This document shows, piece after piece, positions 21,201 to 36,200 of a DNA stretch of 64,000 nucleotides. The notes below the pieces were generated by a model. That model ran no database searches. It was given only the letters and a program-made list of their open reading frames with translations, and was not told the origin of the DNA. Numbering within the stretch: position 1 is the stretch's first letter; every line of letters starts with the position of its first letter. Both the position numbers and the translations under genes were made by a program. The stretch is from Monarcha castaneiventris obscurior (lineage: Eukaryota; Chordata; Aves; Passeriformes; Monarchidae). Location: positions 12,955,001 through 13,019,000 of the forward strand of contig JAMPIT010000434.1 of NCBI GenBank assembly GCA_026261815.1, in the 5' to 3' direction.

Positions 21201-24200
21201 AGTGAAATTCAGGAATCCCTTGGTTCTGGTCATGAAGAGTCAGATATCTTGTCAACTCAGGAAGAGATGTTTCCTGAGAATCATGCAACAGGTAATAATA
21301 AGTAGAGCCAGAATGTCCATCCCAGAGATAGTTATAAACGTCATACCCCCTTGATCTTTATAGATATGTAGTGTTTTAGGGTGTAGAGTGCCATGAGTAT
21401 TTTTCATGTAATTTCTACTAAAATTGAGAACACTATGGAAATAAAAGACCACAGCCTCATTCACTATAGTATGGAACAATGTCTAAATGTCACTTCCTGT
21501 TAGAACAGTTACTGACTTGTTAAATACATTTAATTTCCTTTTTTTTTCTGTGCCCCTTGAAAAGCAAAACCAAAACCCTCTTCTGAAACTCATAATGCTA
21601 CCCTTTGTAGTGATACACCATGTAAAGTGTGGATAAGTAGTGTAGGCAAGCTTGTGCTGAGTGGTGTCTATACCGGTCTGATCTTGTGAATGAACCTTCT
21701 GTATCCAGAAGATTCAGTGACAACCTTCTCACACTAAGTCAGTGGTCAGTGCAAGGTGTCTTTTCTTACAAGAACCTTGCCTATATTTGCATTCTAGTGC
21801 TGAATCAGATGTGCTGATATTGGAGCCATTGGGGATTTTTTAAAAATTCCCATGTAGGAAGACTTGTACAGTCTAAAATCTGTTCAAATTTTTCTTTTTC
21901 ATCTGAACTATTTTGTGCTCACATTTCCCATACTGAACTTCCATGTGCAGTCCTTCGCCAGCTCTGAAAATCAGCTTGTTGTTGCCTGTCTAAGAAGGAG
22001 CTGTGCAATAGCATGAGTTTAATTCCTCAGAATTTTCTGATCACCGTGGTTATTGACTGTATTTCTATCTTTATTTCCTTCTGTCCAAAGCCACTTCAGA
22101 GAGTGGCTGTCCAATAACCAGGGTGGAAGAGGGAAGTTCTCTGGCGTGCACCCCTGCCCGCAGTCTGCAAGTCCTGCAGCTCTCTGGACAGGCATTCCTT
22201 GTACAGGAGGATCATTCCACGTAAGCAAAAAATCCCCAAACTGTTTCAAGAACTTCATTGCAGTAGTGCATTCCCCTATTCTCTTCATTATTCAAGGACT
22301 TGTGCTTGATTTTAAACAATCAGTGTTTTAATTTTGCACTATGAGGGGAGCATGGCCTTATTTTGCAATAAAATGAACTAATGGTGGCCATGTGATCCAT
22401 GACTGTGGCTAGTCTCTTAGTGGTGAACACCTGACACTCACCTTTCATGAGAAGAGTCATATTGTGACAAGCTGGAGCTTGATAGGGGGAGAACTTAATG
22501 AATTTTTTAGTGAGGTGCAGTTTTCATTTCCATGTTTCCTTTTGGTCCGCAGTGTCTCTCCAGGCCTAGTTATTCCTCCTCCTGTTTCATTTGGACCCAG
22601 TGCCCTTGTCCCCAGCAGTCCTACTGAACAGGAGCAAACAAAAGGTAACATTTTTCTGCATACTGTCTGTGGTCGTGTTTCTCTGTGCTAATTTAGTCAG
22701 AGCTTGCAGCCTTTTCAAAACCTGTTAAAATTATATTTAAGGAGTAAAGCAGGACTGAGAACAGTGAAGGGGTAGATGAAGGGAGATCTCTATTTGTGAC
22801 TCTGTTGTTTACAATTCTCTATATTCTCCATCTGCTATTGGTATTTCTTGCATGGCTATCATAATAAAATTAGTACCATTGACTGGTACCCCTTCACTTG
22901 AAAGATGGGAAATGCTTTGTATGGCATACAGATTGCTGCTGGCAATTATCTTCCTTCTTTAGGGACAAGCCATTCTTGCTACAGGCAGATACCTGTATTA
23001 AGTCTATACTGCTAGGGCAATAGGAAGGACAGATAAAAATTAACATCATATAAGTTATTTTACCTTAATATAGACAACTTGCACAATATTTGTAGAACTT
23101 TTCGTATGCTGTAAGTGTGTATCCTAGAATGTCATGCCTAAAGAGAAGTGATTTGATATGATACCTTGGTTGTTAAATATTTTCTCTAAGCACCCATTTA
23201 CCATCAGGGATAAGATATCCATCCCTGCAGACTTTTAGTATGGTACAAAATCAACTATTTCTTTCTGTGAGTTTCCTGTCACAGAATGTGAAGTACTGTT
23301 AGAACAGATATTTTGTTAGCTGGGGTCTGAATTTAGTTGCATTTTAATAGAGATAGAAAAAGGAAAATAAATACCTCAGAAAAATGCTTTTTTATAAATT
23401 TCAGACACTTTTTTCTAATTGTAGAAATTCTAGACCTGTAGCAAAATAGTCACATTAATTTGTTACAAAACACTTGCTTCTCCCTTTGAAAATAAGAATA
23501 TGGATGTTTTTGTTGATTTTTTTTCCCTACAAAAAGAATGCCCCTAGAGACAAGATTTTACAAAGTTGAGTACACCAGTGAAGACAAATCTTTTAATAGA
23601 ATATTGGAAATTTAGGTGTAACACGAGAATTTAGTACTAATATCTTTTCTGCTCTTTCAAACCAGATGAACAGATGGATATATCTACCCCTGCAGAAGAA
23701 AGTGAACTGATGCAAAAAAAGAGAGGAGATGTGCTGGTGGAGATGGCCCCACCTTGTATCCCTCCAAGACCTCTTGTCCAGCCACAGGCTTCAACTCCAG
23801 TGTCCCAGAGTGCCCCAGCCTTCTTTCCTGGATCTTTACCTATACCATCACAACCAGAGTTCTCTCATGTAAGGGTTCATGTATTTATCTTTTCTGAGGT
23901 TTTTATATGGCTGATGCAGAAGGTGTGTTTGATTCAACCTCTGTTCTTTTGTGTCGAGCTTCCCTACTAAGCTGGTTCTCGTGAACCTCCCTGTTCCCAC
24001 CAGTCACAGTTACATGTTAGTCATGCTGTGTGGCAGTTTTTCCTGCAGAGAAAATGCAGAACAGCTAAAGAGGGCATAGTGAGTTACAGAACATAGCAGC
24101 AGTTGTCTTAGACTGTGCTGCCTTCTTATGCTGAACTGGGTATCCTGAATCTCAAACTACTTCATAAATTAGTCTTTTATCAGGCAAGACCTTAGCATCA

Positions 24201-27200
24201 TTTGTCATGGAGAAAGGGAAGCTGTTCCATAATAAAGCATTTGTATTCTCCTAGAAGGCTAGAATTTATTTACTGCATTTTTCAAGTCGCTTATTCTTGC
24301 TATCTGTTGTTTCCTCTGTGCATTTTGATTCTGGAAATTATAACTGTTCAAAAGGATTTAACAGACAGTTTGTGGGTTTATACCTGAATATTATGAATTT
24401 CATGAGCTTGCTAGAAACTTCACTAATTGAAGCAGTGCTTCTCCTTAGCTGAAAGCAGCATTTGTGTTAATATAATAGATATCACAAAGAATCTTTCCAG
24501 AACCTTTGGTTGTTCGAGTAAAAATAGCTACTACTTTGTCATATTGGCCCTGTATTTTGTGATTTGGTAGTGAAAGGTACCAAGGATTGTGTCTGACTTT
24601 GCCATAGACGTACTAAATAGTAACATGTGGTGATAATTTTTCTCAGCAAAAACAGGTCAATCGTGGCTCATATAAATGTGTGGAAAAAAAGTTTTGGATG
24701 TTTGTTTGTTTTTGTTTTCATTAGTTGATTTTTTTAATCTTTAGTTTTGTCCTAAACTTGCTCTGCTCCATAACCCAGTGTAATGTTTTAGGAATAATAA
24801 ACAAACAATCCTACTTGGGATGCCCTAATACTTCATGTCCCACTTTTTTCGTTTTAGGATATCTTTGTTCCAACTCAGAGTCCAGAGAGGAAGCATGAAG
24901 GAGAAGAAAGAACGGCTGCTTTAACCCCTTCATGCTTACCAGGAGATCCCTCTGGATCCACAGATGCTTTGTTGAAAATGTCTACAGATGACTCTGTGTC
25001 CCAGCCTCCTGAGTCCTGTAAACTGACGCTTTCTGCAAGTGCATGTAGCCAGCCCACAAATATGGATGTCAGCTCAGGCTCTCTGAACACAGGCCAAGAC
25101 AGTGAGACCACACAAGTAGAGAGGATTTCTGAATGTAAGGCCTCAGACTCAGGACTGTGTTCTGTGAAGAATGATGAAATAAAACTGAAAGTGAATACAG
25201 GTGATCAAGCACCCTCTGAAAACTGTGAAAAAGCAAAAAAGGAAGGTGTAGAGACTACAGAAATGCCTGTAGGACAGTTTGTTAGTGCAGGTGTTGCAGG
25301 AGATGGGTCATTAGCCCCTGCAGTTCATCGGGAGAGTGACTGCGTTTCTGGAAGTCAGGCTGCTGCAGATCAGTCTGGTCTGCCTGAGATTTTGTCCTAT
25401 GCTCAAGATACTTCTAAACTGGAGGCAGTTCCTGAGACTCAGTGTGAAGAAGATCTGCAAGTAAAAGAGAAGCAAATAAAGGAAGATGGGTCTCTTGTCA
25501 ATATAACACTTTCTCATAGGCTTATTCTTGAAAGGGAAGGACCGTGTCATGAAGATATGGAAGTGAAATTTGCTGATTCTTGTAAAAATAGCGACAATGT
25601 AGTCCAGGAATTGGAAAAGATTGGACCAGAATGTGAGGGAAAAGAAGCTTTGAAAGGTTGTACTTTTGACACTGGGGAGACAAAGAACATGGATAAACTG
25701 TCCTTTAAGGCTGTTGCAGAAAACATGGCAAAGCTTGATGAAGTTTCAGCTAAACCTTCTGTAGGGGAGTTAGTGGAGCAGCACAACAATTTGTTTCCAA
25801 AGTTAAAGAGTGATGTTCAATCAGAAGTGGCATTGTGTGCCAAAAACCATCCAGGTTGTTCAGAATTGGGACAGGTAATGGTAGTAAGCAATCAGCCATC
25901 ACTTCAAGAGAAAGGGGTTGAAACACAAGTGATTCAGCATGAGAATCAGGTGCCAAAGAACATGGAGGATACTGTTATGACAAATAATCTGGAGCAAGAA
26001 GAGCAGATGCAGCCACAGGAGAAGGCAACTCCTAAATCCCCCAGTCCTTCCAGTGGTAAGTGAATTTAGGTTAGTAGTTCACAGGTGTATATTTTGAATT
26101 ATGTCAAGGAGAGCTGTATACAATCCTTAGTGTTTTCAGGGAGCACTGGTATTGGATGCAAGTTGAGCAGTCTCTCTTAAGAGCAGCACTACACCTTACT
26201 GTGTTATATGCAGAACATGACTTTGCTGTTTTCCCCTGTGGTGTAATTGTTGTTCCTGGCTCTCACCACTTTATGGTAGAAACGCAGGGCAGCTTGAAGA
26301 ACCTAAAATGTTGTGACCTTGGCAATGTTCAGGGATTTTTGTGACTTTTCCCCCACTCAAGAAACAACAACAGCAGAATCCTTGAAAGGAATAGGGTGTA
26401 TGATAGTCAGTACTTTTCCTCTTATAGGTCTCCTTATTTTCATTTTCCTTTTTTTCATTCTCAGAGGAGAATTTTCTTTGTGGGGGTATGCAGAGCAACT
26501 TTGAGCTAGAAACTAATATAGCAAATTTTTTCTTGAGATTATTTTAAAGTAGAATGGCTTTTCACTTGCATGCAAGCTGTGGCTCAGCAGATATTGTCAT
26601 GACTCATTGAAATCATTTAACATGCTGTATGTCATTATACAAGATGTGGGATACTACACCTGTGTTTTGTGGAGCTTTTGCCTCTTAGCTGGCTTCATTT
26701 CAAAACACAGTTCTCTAGTCCTTAAATGAGAATGAATGAAGGAACTTGATTTTAGTGTCAGAAAATGTATTTCTCCTCTATGAAGTCTGTTAGGAAAAGG
26801 GAAAGACTGTAGGACCCCAAATGTTATTTAATGTTAGGTTGAATGATGAAGTTTTTGCTACAATAGTCTTAATTTCCTTTAACTGAAAGAAGAAAAAATA
26901 GCTCTACTATATAGAAAATAATGCTTTGAGGAGATCTAGTCAAAATATCAGTCAAGAAGTTCAAAGGTATTCTGACTCCATTGCATTTTGTGATCTAAGA
27001 TGAACTTTCCTGTGAACAAGCCCACAGCCTTTGGGACTGCATGTTTTTTAAGACAATTTGGCATCACCAGGAGAACAGTACTGGTCTTTGAACTTAAGAA
27101 CAGGTTGGATTTTATTAAATACAACAATAAGCTTGGCAGTGCACTGCTGAAACAGTGATAAATAGCTGCAGTTATGTATCAAGGTTAAATGTCAGGTTCT

Positions 27201-30200
27201 ACTTCAGTATGGTCTTTCACAATATTAACAATCCAAAACTTCCATTTTAAGAGAGTGTGAACAAAATTGTTTGACTTCACATAGTATTTCCCCTCTCATA
27301 CTGTACTTGAAGTGTTTTTTTTAGACAAATATAAATGCAATTTAAACACATCACAGTTGGCTGGGTTTACTTTTGAAAGAGAACTATAAGCCATTTTTTA
27401 AAGAAAATGAATTCAAAAATTAATGCTTGGTTTTGTTTTATGCATTTGTATTACACTGAAGGGCTGATTGGTGTTAGGAGGGAGTTCAGGATATTCTACC
27501 TAATTGCCTTCAGACTTGTGAAGCATGGTGGAGAAGTATGTAGAGTGATACTTGCTCTCCCACCATCACTCAGTCCTTTTAGATATGAAGAGCTGTAGAG
27601 CATCCCTCTACTCTTAAAGCAGCTTTGTTATTATTATTACAATTATAATATTATTATGAAACATAAATCAGTGAGCACAGATCAGTGAAACTTTGGGTGA
27701 GGGCTTGCCAGGGGTACACTCTGTCCCTTCATGTAGGTCACTGACAAATAAGTTGAGGCTGGACCATGCAGTGACCCCTGGGGACCACTAGCTACAGGTC
27801 TCCAACTAAATTCTGCACCACTGATCACAGCCCTCTGAGCTCTGCCATTCAGCCAGCTCTTAATCCACCTTGCTGTCCATTCATCCAAACCACACTTCCT
27901 GGGCTTACCTATGAGTATGTTTCAGGAGACAACATCAAAAATCTTGCTGAAGTCGGTGTAGACACCATGCACTGCTCTTCTCATCAACCCAGCCAGTCAT
28001 TCCATCACTGAAGGCAATCTGATTGCTCAAGCATGATTGCTGTTGGTCAGTCTGTGCTGACTACTCCTGATAACCTCCATGTGTTTAATGATGACACCCA
28101 GGATGAGTTGTTCCATCATCTTTCCATGGATGGAGGTGTAATGGTGGCTTGTAGTTCACTGGGTCCTCTTTCTTGCCCATTTTGAAGACTGGAGTGACAC
28201 TGGCTTTCTTTCAGTCTGCAGGCACCTCTCCTGTTCTCCATGACCTTTCAAAGATGAGGGAGTGTGGCTTAGCAGTGATATCTGCCAGCTCCCTTAGCAC
28301 TCATGGGTGCATCCTATCAGGGCCCATATATTTGTGGGTGTCATATTTGTTTAAATGATCTCTAATTTGATCTTCTTCAGCTGAGGGAAAACCTTCCTTT
28401 CTCTATACTTTCTTGCCTCCAGGATCTGGGTTTCCAGGGCTCTGGCCTTAGTAGTAAAGATCGGAGCAAAGCAGGTATTTAGTAACTCACCTCCTCTGTA
28501 TTCTTCATCACCATGGCACCCACCACATTCAGAAGCAGACCCACATTTTCCTTAGGTTTCCTTTTGCTACTGATGTTCTTGAAGAAACCCTTCTTGTCTT
28601 TGACATCCCATGCCAGATTCAATTCCAAATGCACCTAAATCTGTTACAGGTTGATGGCCATAAGAACATAAGAAAAGTTTATTATTTTTAATTAACTGTT
28701 TTCTTTGATAGAACGGTTGAGGCAGTAATGTGAAAGCATTTAAACTTTGAGGCATTCACATTTTTTTCAGGTCTTGTGAAAGCTTGTTTGTATTCTCTCC
28801 CATGCTTTCCCTTGGTATAGTAATTACATGATGTGGTTGATCATCACCTGGTGATGGTGATCATTTAATAAATTCTTTTGAGCATTTGTTACACTGCTAA
28901 ATGTGAATTTATAGGTTAGAAGGGATTGTGGTAGCTAAATCAATCAATATTCAGTGCAGTTGCTTCAGTTTTTAAATGGAACACTTTTTAGATGGAGACA
29001 TACTCTAGGCCATGATACAAGAGGCATTCATTCATAAGCTGTTCATGAGGAGGGGTGATTTGCCTTCTGATGTGAGTCCCATTGTGCTAGAAGTTACCTA
29101 CCCACTGCAAAAATCCACTGAAGTTCTTGGGGTGGTCTTCAGGATGTTGCAGTTGCTCAACCATATCTTTAAAGCTTTTGATAGCCGGAGAGGTGATGGT
29201 TTTCAGAGTTTTCAAAGAGATGATACATAACTGTTTGCTGATTGGGTATTTTTCTTTGAGAGGATTATGCAAATTACTTCCCTGTGATGTTGGAAGTTTG
29301 CAAATAAGTGCATGGGATAAGGCAAAAGGAAAGAGCATTTTACTAGGTTTTTTTTATTTGTTAAATCCTGCAAGATCTGCACATAGTAAATCCACAAAGG
29401 CATGGTTTCCCTAATGGGATAGGCCACCTCAGCCATCATTCTGTGTAAGTTTTAGGTTATCAATTCAGTCAACATGTAGCTCTGCCAATTCATTTCTGTC
29501 CTAACTTTCATTTCTGTTTTTGACCTCATCTCCTTGTGGAAAATCCTGAGCACCTCCGAAGCAAAGCTGCATTCTGTAAAAGTCCTATTCATGTCAGGAT
29601 ATTTAGTCTCCCTTTTATCTAGCACCTGGGAACAGCTGCATCAAGTTGACCACAGTCCAGATTTTCACTGAGAGATTTTCCCCACAAAATGTGAGGAATA
29701 TCAGAGCATCTGTTCAGGGGGGTTTTGTACAGCACCAGTGTTACGCTTTTTGCTATTTCCACAGCATGGTGAATCTGTGCTTTTGATATTTGAACTAAAG
29801 TAGACCCTTGAAATTACTAATTCTCGTGCTCTGTGTCTTTTAGGAACCCCGTTTCATTTTACTTTGCCTAAGGAGGGTGATGTCATTCAGTCCTTAACTA
29901 GCATAACACCACTTCTTACTGGTCATCTCAAAATGGGACCCAGGAGACACAGCACACCAATAGGTGAGTTTGACCCAAATGGCTCTGTTCTGCAACAAAA
30001 GCCTGGAAGCTTTTGATTCTCGGTGCAGGATCTAATAGGATATCTCAAACCTACCTTGGCAAAAAACATTGCTACATTCCCGTTCTATGGGGAGGGCTTA
30101 TCCCTTCCCCACAGTTTCCTTGTCATATTTTCTCAGTCTCTAGCGAAGGTGTTTGCTCCCTGAGTACAGGGTGGTATGGAGCACGTTTTCCTTGCACTCA

Positions 30201-33200
30201 CTGTGGTCCTGCACACCATTCCATTAAAGAATGTAAAAGAGCCTTCTGAGTAGCAAAAGAGCTTAGACTACAAGAAGATTGCTTCCAGTATTCATCATCT
30301 TTTATCAGGGCTTTCTCTGCTAGGTTCACAAAACAGCAGCCTGCAAGTGCTAGAAGAAAGAAAGTCTCTTCTGCTTGGGTAGTAGTAAATTATTCTGTCA
30401 CAAACTAAGGATAATACCTGTGCTACAGAATTTTCATGCTTCAGATCTCTAGAAAGGAATTCCCACTACTGCAGCATTACTAATGCATGCAGTGAAGCGT
30501 CCTCAAACCAAAACTAGGACCTCAACCCCGGCAATGTCAATGACAGTAACTACTTCTTGCATCTTGATTTTGTTTTTCTGCTTTCAGTGGATGATACTTG
30601 CCCAGACAGCACTATAGCAACCAGTGATGTTACAGCAGAGGGCACAATGGGGAGCAACAATGTCACTGTGGAAAGTGCAGTGGTATCAGCAGATGTGTCA
30701 GAAGTGTGTGAGAAAGGAGAGTCTGCTGTGGTTCCTGAGCCGGATGCAAAACTTTCTCTGCGAATGAACCCTGTTACCCCTGCGAATGATGGGAGTGAGG
30801 AGTCCTTGCCATTCAGCTTGGAAAGTAAGAGGATGAAACCTGAAATGTATAGGCCCTACTTGATCTCAGCCCTAACTCAAAACCTCTCTGTGGCATTCCC
30901 CAAGACAGTCTCTGAGTCCCTGTAATTTTTCTCATTTTTCTTTTTGGGCAGTGTCACTTAAATTTGTTTGTCTGTTTCTGCAATGCTCTAAGCAAGGATG
31001 GAGTGAGAGGAGAGGCCTCTGTTGTGAGGAAAGGTATTTCCAGCAGACTAAAAATTGCAATGCATAGTGGCAGTGGTACACAGGACACAAAGTGAAGTTT
31101 GATTGTGTTGGGAGGGAAAAGATTTTTATATATATATAAATGTGTGTGTATATATATATATGTATAAAAGAAAGTATAATCTTAGAATGGTTTGGGTTGG
31201 AAGGGACATTAGAGATCATCTAGTCCCAACTCCCCCTGCCATAGGCAGAGACACCTTCCAGTAGGCCAGGTTGCTCCAAGCCCCATCCAGCCTGGCCTTG
31301 AACACTTCCAGAGTTGGGGTAGCCACAGCTTCTCCAGGCAGCATGTGAAAGTGTATCACCACCTTTACAGGGAAGAATTTCTTCCTAACATCTAATCTAA
31401 ATCTCTTGTCTTTTAATTTAAAACTGTTTCCCCTTGTCCTGTCGCTATCTGCCCATAGAAAAACTCTCTCTCCCTTTTTTTTTTTAATAAGCCCCCTTTT
31501 AAGTACTGAAAGGCCACAATGAGGTGTCCCTGGAGCCTTCTCTTCTCCAGGCTGAGCAACTCCAGCCTTCTCAGCCTGTCTCTGTAGAAGGGATGCTCCA
31601 GTCCTCTCATCATCTCTGTTACTTCCTCTGGACCTGTCCATAATCTGGACAAAAAGAAGTTCAAGAGGATTTTAATCGGAACAGTGACATTCAGTCTAAT
31701 AGTCTAAAACTTGAAGAAATTTAGGTCTTTTCTGAGAAGTGGGACAGGGAAGCTTGGGCACCCTTTGTCCAGTGTTACTCAGCCTCTCTTCACTGAGTGT
31801 ATGGAGCTGGGAAAGGTCAGAAAAGTCTTTTTGGATGACGGCAAAATCATCCTTCCCTTCCTTCTTGTTTCAGAGCCTGCAGCCAGTGACAGGAAAGATG
31901 GATCCTCTGCTGCTGCTGAGGCTGCTGCCAGGTAACTGGGCTTCTTGCTGGGCAGACTTAATACAAAGGTCTGGGTAGATTCTTTTTCCGCACATTATCA
32001 GCCACAGGGGAAAGAAAATTAGAAGGAGACACAGAAGCAAAGAACATTTTTAGCAGTAGACATGACATTAACTCTTTAGCTCTTGCAACAGGTTTTAATT
32101 ACATAGGCAAAGTGGGAACCCCGCTTGTTTGTTCATTATGGGCTCTGTGGTTCCTACTAATGCCAGCATTTTGCTCCATCTGATTGTAGCCAAAGCCAGA
32201 AATTCGTGTCTTCTGCAGTCTGGAATGCAAGTCTGCCTTATCCGTCTCTTAAATTTCAAATATATGGGTTTCTGCTTTCTTTCATGGTGCAACTTTCAGC
32301 AAAGAATCTCTGAGAAGTTCTGAAAGAGAATTGTCTTTTTGGTATAAAGCTGATAGAAACATAATCAGTTCATGGTTATGAAATCACAGGTTAACATGTT
32401 GACCAGAACTATTCCCTTGGTCTTTTGATTTTAGGTATCTATCTTACATTTAATGTTTAGCACTGCTTGATTTTAGCTTGCAGGAAATAATGTTTGTAAG
32501 TATTAATAGGAATCTAAGTAGGAAGACAGTGACCTGTAGTCATCCGAGTGAAGCATAGTGGTTTGAAGTAGTGAGAAAATTTAGGAATAAACTCAATATC
32601 TCTTGTTACAGGATTGCATGCTAGGTGATAATCATGCCTCAATGCTGAGGATGAGTGATAGTCATTTCTCACTGGTTGGGGATGGTTTGCCTTTGTAGGA
32701 CTGCTTTATGACTGTCATTCCCAGTATTTTTGTGGTGTCATGAAATTCCTGAGAAATAAGCCATAAAGGGTCTAACTGTGTCTTCTGGTGGGTACCAGAG
32801 GTAGTAGATGCTGAAACTCCTGATGGTGCTGCAGTTTCTCAGCAATGTTTTCCAGAATTGTTCCATTGCTCTTGGCTGTTAGGGTGTCTGCAGAAATGAC
32901 AGAAATGATTGTGCAGTTACAGCTTCTTTCTTGATCTTTGAGACAGATCATCTCACTCATTCTGTGGCTGTGTAGGTCAATAAACTCAATACTATTTGTT
33001 GCTTTCACAAGGGGCTAGAGGATTCTTGTTTTGCTGTATAAGGGTTTTTCTCACTTCCTGATGCATTTTTGTTTGTTTGTTTGTTTTAACTCTGCGCTGC
33101 TAGCTCCCAGAAAGCATCATCTGTGTTTAGTCGTGTCTGTGAAGTTCGTCGAGAGGATGAGGCCAGAGGTCATGGTCTTTCCACTTCTCCGTTTAGGTAA

Positions 33201-36200
33201 CTCCTCACAGTCTTTGCCTGCCAGTCCTGGTTGGATTTATATCCACATGTGCGTTTTCTACATCAAAGAAATTGCACTTAGCCATTTTCTTTGGGTGACT
33301 TAGAAGGTTGGGGACAATGGGGTAAGTATACTAAATCTGTATGTTTGTGTCTCACATGGTAATCAGGCTTACCTTTTGACTGAGCAGCCATGTGATTCCA
33401 GAAGACTGATAAGCTTCAATGATGTCTTGGGTTTGAGGAAATTGAGATCAATTTAAGGCTGTTTAAATACCTTTTCTGTCTCCTCTTCTAAGATCTTCTG
33501 ACCAGTTTTGTTTGTTTGTTGTTGCTGCTGCTATTGCCCTCCTTCCACATCCATCAATTTTTGCTCTCTGGTTGCTTTGAAAAGGACTGTAGAGCTGCAT
33601 ATGTTACAGTGATGAGGGTGCTGCCTAGAGAACTAGAAGTAAAAATCTACTTCTTCAGTGTTTTCCATTCAATCTTTTGATGGTACAGTGAGGTCTTGGT
33701 CTATGTAGAAAGAGTAACCTAAGTTTCAACATTAAAGACCATAACAAATAGGGAGTTCCAATGCTGGATGAGGCACAGCCAGAAGGGAAGATAGTCACTC
33801 CTCAAAATCCTCAAGTGCCCGAGGGAAGCCAAATATATACTTCCAGTAGGGCTCAGTATATTGTCCCATGCAGTATCTGACAGAGGCAGAGCAGACAAAA
33901 TCTAATGAAAACATTAGACAGCATTTGTGTGTATGCTGCTGGGTCTTCTTGCTACGTGGGATTATCAGTTTCAAGCCAATCAAGCACTGGAGCAGCCTGA
34001 AGTAACTTCAAGATGACATGCTTCTGGAGGCAAGTTGCATAGTTGGTGCCTAATGTGTGGAGTGTAGCAAGAAAATTTTTATTTCAAAAAGCAACTAGTT
34101 CTGTACAGTGTCAGCCATACATTTTACTACCCTGTGTATCACTTGAGGAGTGTTGAAAGATTTTTGTGTTATTTGCACTCTGAGTTCTGTGCAATCGTAA
34201 GAAGCAATTGAGTGACTGCTAGGGTGGGGGTATTTTAATACTGCTTTCACTTGAGTGGCAGCATATTGGTTGTCTTGTTTCCTTAATCCATAGCTTTGAT
34301 CTGTGTGTAACTGGTTTGCAGGGGGAATCTGTTCATTTTTCCTGGCACACAAGAAGATGCTGAATTACATACAAATTCCAATGATTGGCAGTGCCAGCAA
34401 CACAAGGCAGATGGGAGTGGCAGACAGATCGTAATTCCTCAGAGGATGCAGCAGGACTGCCATCAACAGTCTTCTGGTGCAGAGGATGGAGAGTCTATGG
34501 AGACTGATGTTGTAAGCACTCAGGCAGAAGATGGGAGAAGAATGCAGAGAAAACAAAGTAAGGCTGTTGAAGTTGATCGAAGTCCAGAGAGGTGGGAAAA
34601 CACCAAGAATAAAGGGATCCAGACTACAGCAGACTATCTTTTTACCCCAACAACTGTTACAACAGCAACACAAACATCAGAAGAAATCTGTAGACAGGTG
34701 GAAATGGGAACCAGTATGTCTGGGCAAAGACCTGGGCGACATGATGTGAACATTCAAACCGACGAGAGTGGGGAAAAGCTTGTCAATGCCTCTGGAGATG
34801 ACACGGACTCTTTGCACAGTCAGGTGGGATGAGGGCTGCCTGTATTTAACTGCTTTAGGACAGTAAAGTATCCCATCAGCCAGTAAATTCACTAACAGGT
34901 GGTTCTGTGTTGAAAGAAGGCAAAGAACCACTTTAAAATGTTAATGTCACAAGCTGTCCTGAATCGACTGCTAAAGTAGCAGTACTCACTGGGCAACATA
35001 AATTTCAGAAGTAAATGTCTCAATATATATTTTCTGGAAAAATGTGACAAGTTTTGATTGGTCGGTTGATTGTTTTTGTTTGGGGTTGGGGTTTTTTGGG
35101 TGCAGATATAGTTAACACTGTAAAATTTTTTTCACTTTTTGTTGGCTGGAGATGGGAGTTGCATGAAATTTTGAGTGAAGGGTTTGATGCCTTCTGTTTT
35201 GCATCAACCAGCTTCTGATGGTTTTTTTTCTCATTCCATCTTATGTCAATGGGTAAGCACATGAAGGGGGAACTCCTCCACAGAAACATTCTAACAAGAT
35301 TAATAACTTCAAATTAGTATTTCAGAAAGTACTGGAGACTCAAAAACCCCCACTGCTTGGCTGTTAACAGTTTATATATCTTTTAATCAACAGAAAGACT
35401 AGAAGCCTGAGTTAAGACTAATGTGTCCTGTGGGAAATAGGAGATTAACAGGGCCATAAAAAGTGCAAGATTGATATGATATGTTTGAGAGTCTACTCAA
35501 AGAGTATTGGAAGCCACACTAAACAAGTTTGCTGTTTCCTCCTTGGACTGCTGTGATTTCCCTTCCTCTACTCATCAGCAAAATGTATTCAGTTCTCCTT
35601 TGTTTAGGAGAAACAAAAAACTCTTGTATTTGTTGCATCTAATTTGTAAAAAGATGCTTAAAGGTTCCCTACTCTTGTACTTTAACATGGTATGAAGAAG
35701 CTGTACTGCAGAGGTAGCGCTACTCAGAAATAGTTTGTTTTTTGTTGTGGTCTGTTTTGTTTTTACTGTATCCTCTTTCTTACAGGGAGAGGAGGAATTT
35801 AACCTTCTTCACCCTCCCAAAGGCCGAGTTCAGCGTCGCCACGTGCGAACCATTCGGGAAGTGCGCACTGTTGTCACGCGCGTTATAACAGATGTTTACT
35901 ATGTCAATGGTGCAGAGGTGGAACGAAAGGTGGTTGAGGTAAGTTCCTGTTTTCGTGGTTTAATGGAATGAGATATTGACTGAAAAACACAAGTAGTGAA
36001 AATGAGAATGTGTTATGGCTGCAGAAAACAAGTTGAATGAACAAGTCTGTGTGCTGTGATGACAAGGATTTCTTCATGAGCAAACTCACAGGCTGTTTAG
36101 AGATGGCAAAAGCTGTGGTTTTGATGCTAGTGTATTTCATGCCATGTGTTCTGAAGTCACACTCAAGTCCCAAAGAACTCAACAAAAGGCTTAACTATGT

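Noticed and set aside
31216..31664. 141- and 83-codon minus-strand frames resembling reverse transcriptase C terminus
   Set aside because: Not an independent gene. They are the shifted remains of CR1 ORF2 in an antisense intronic copy.
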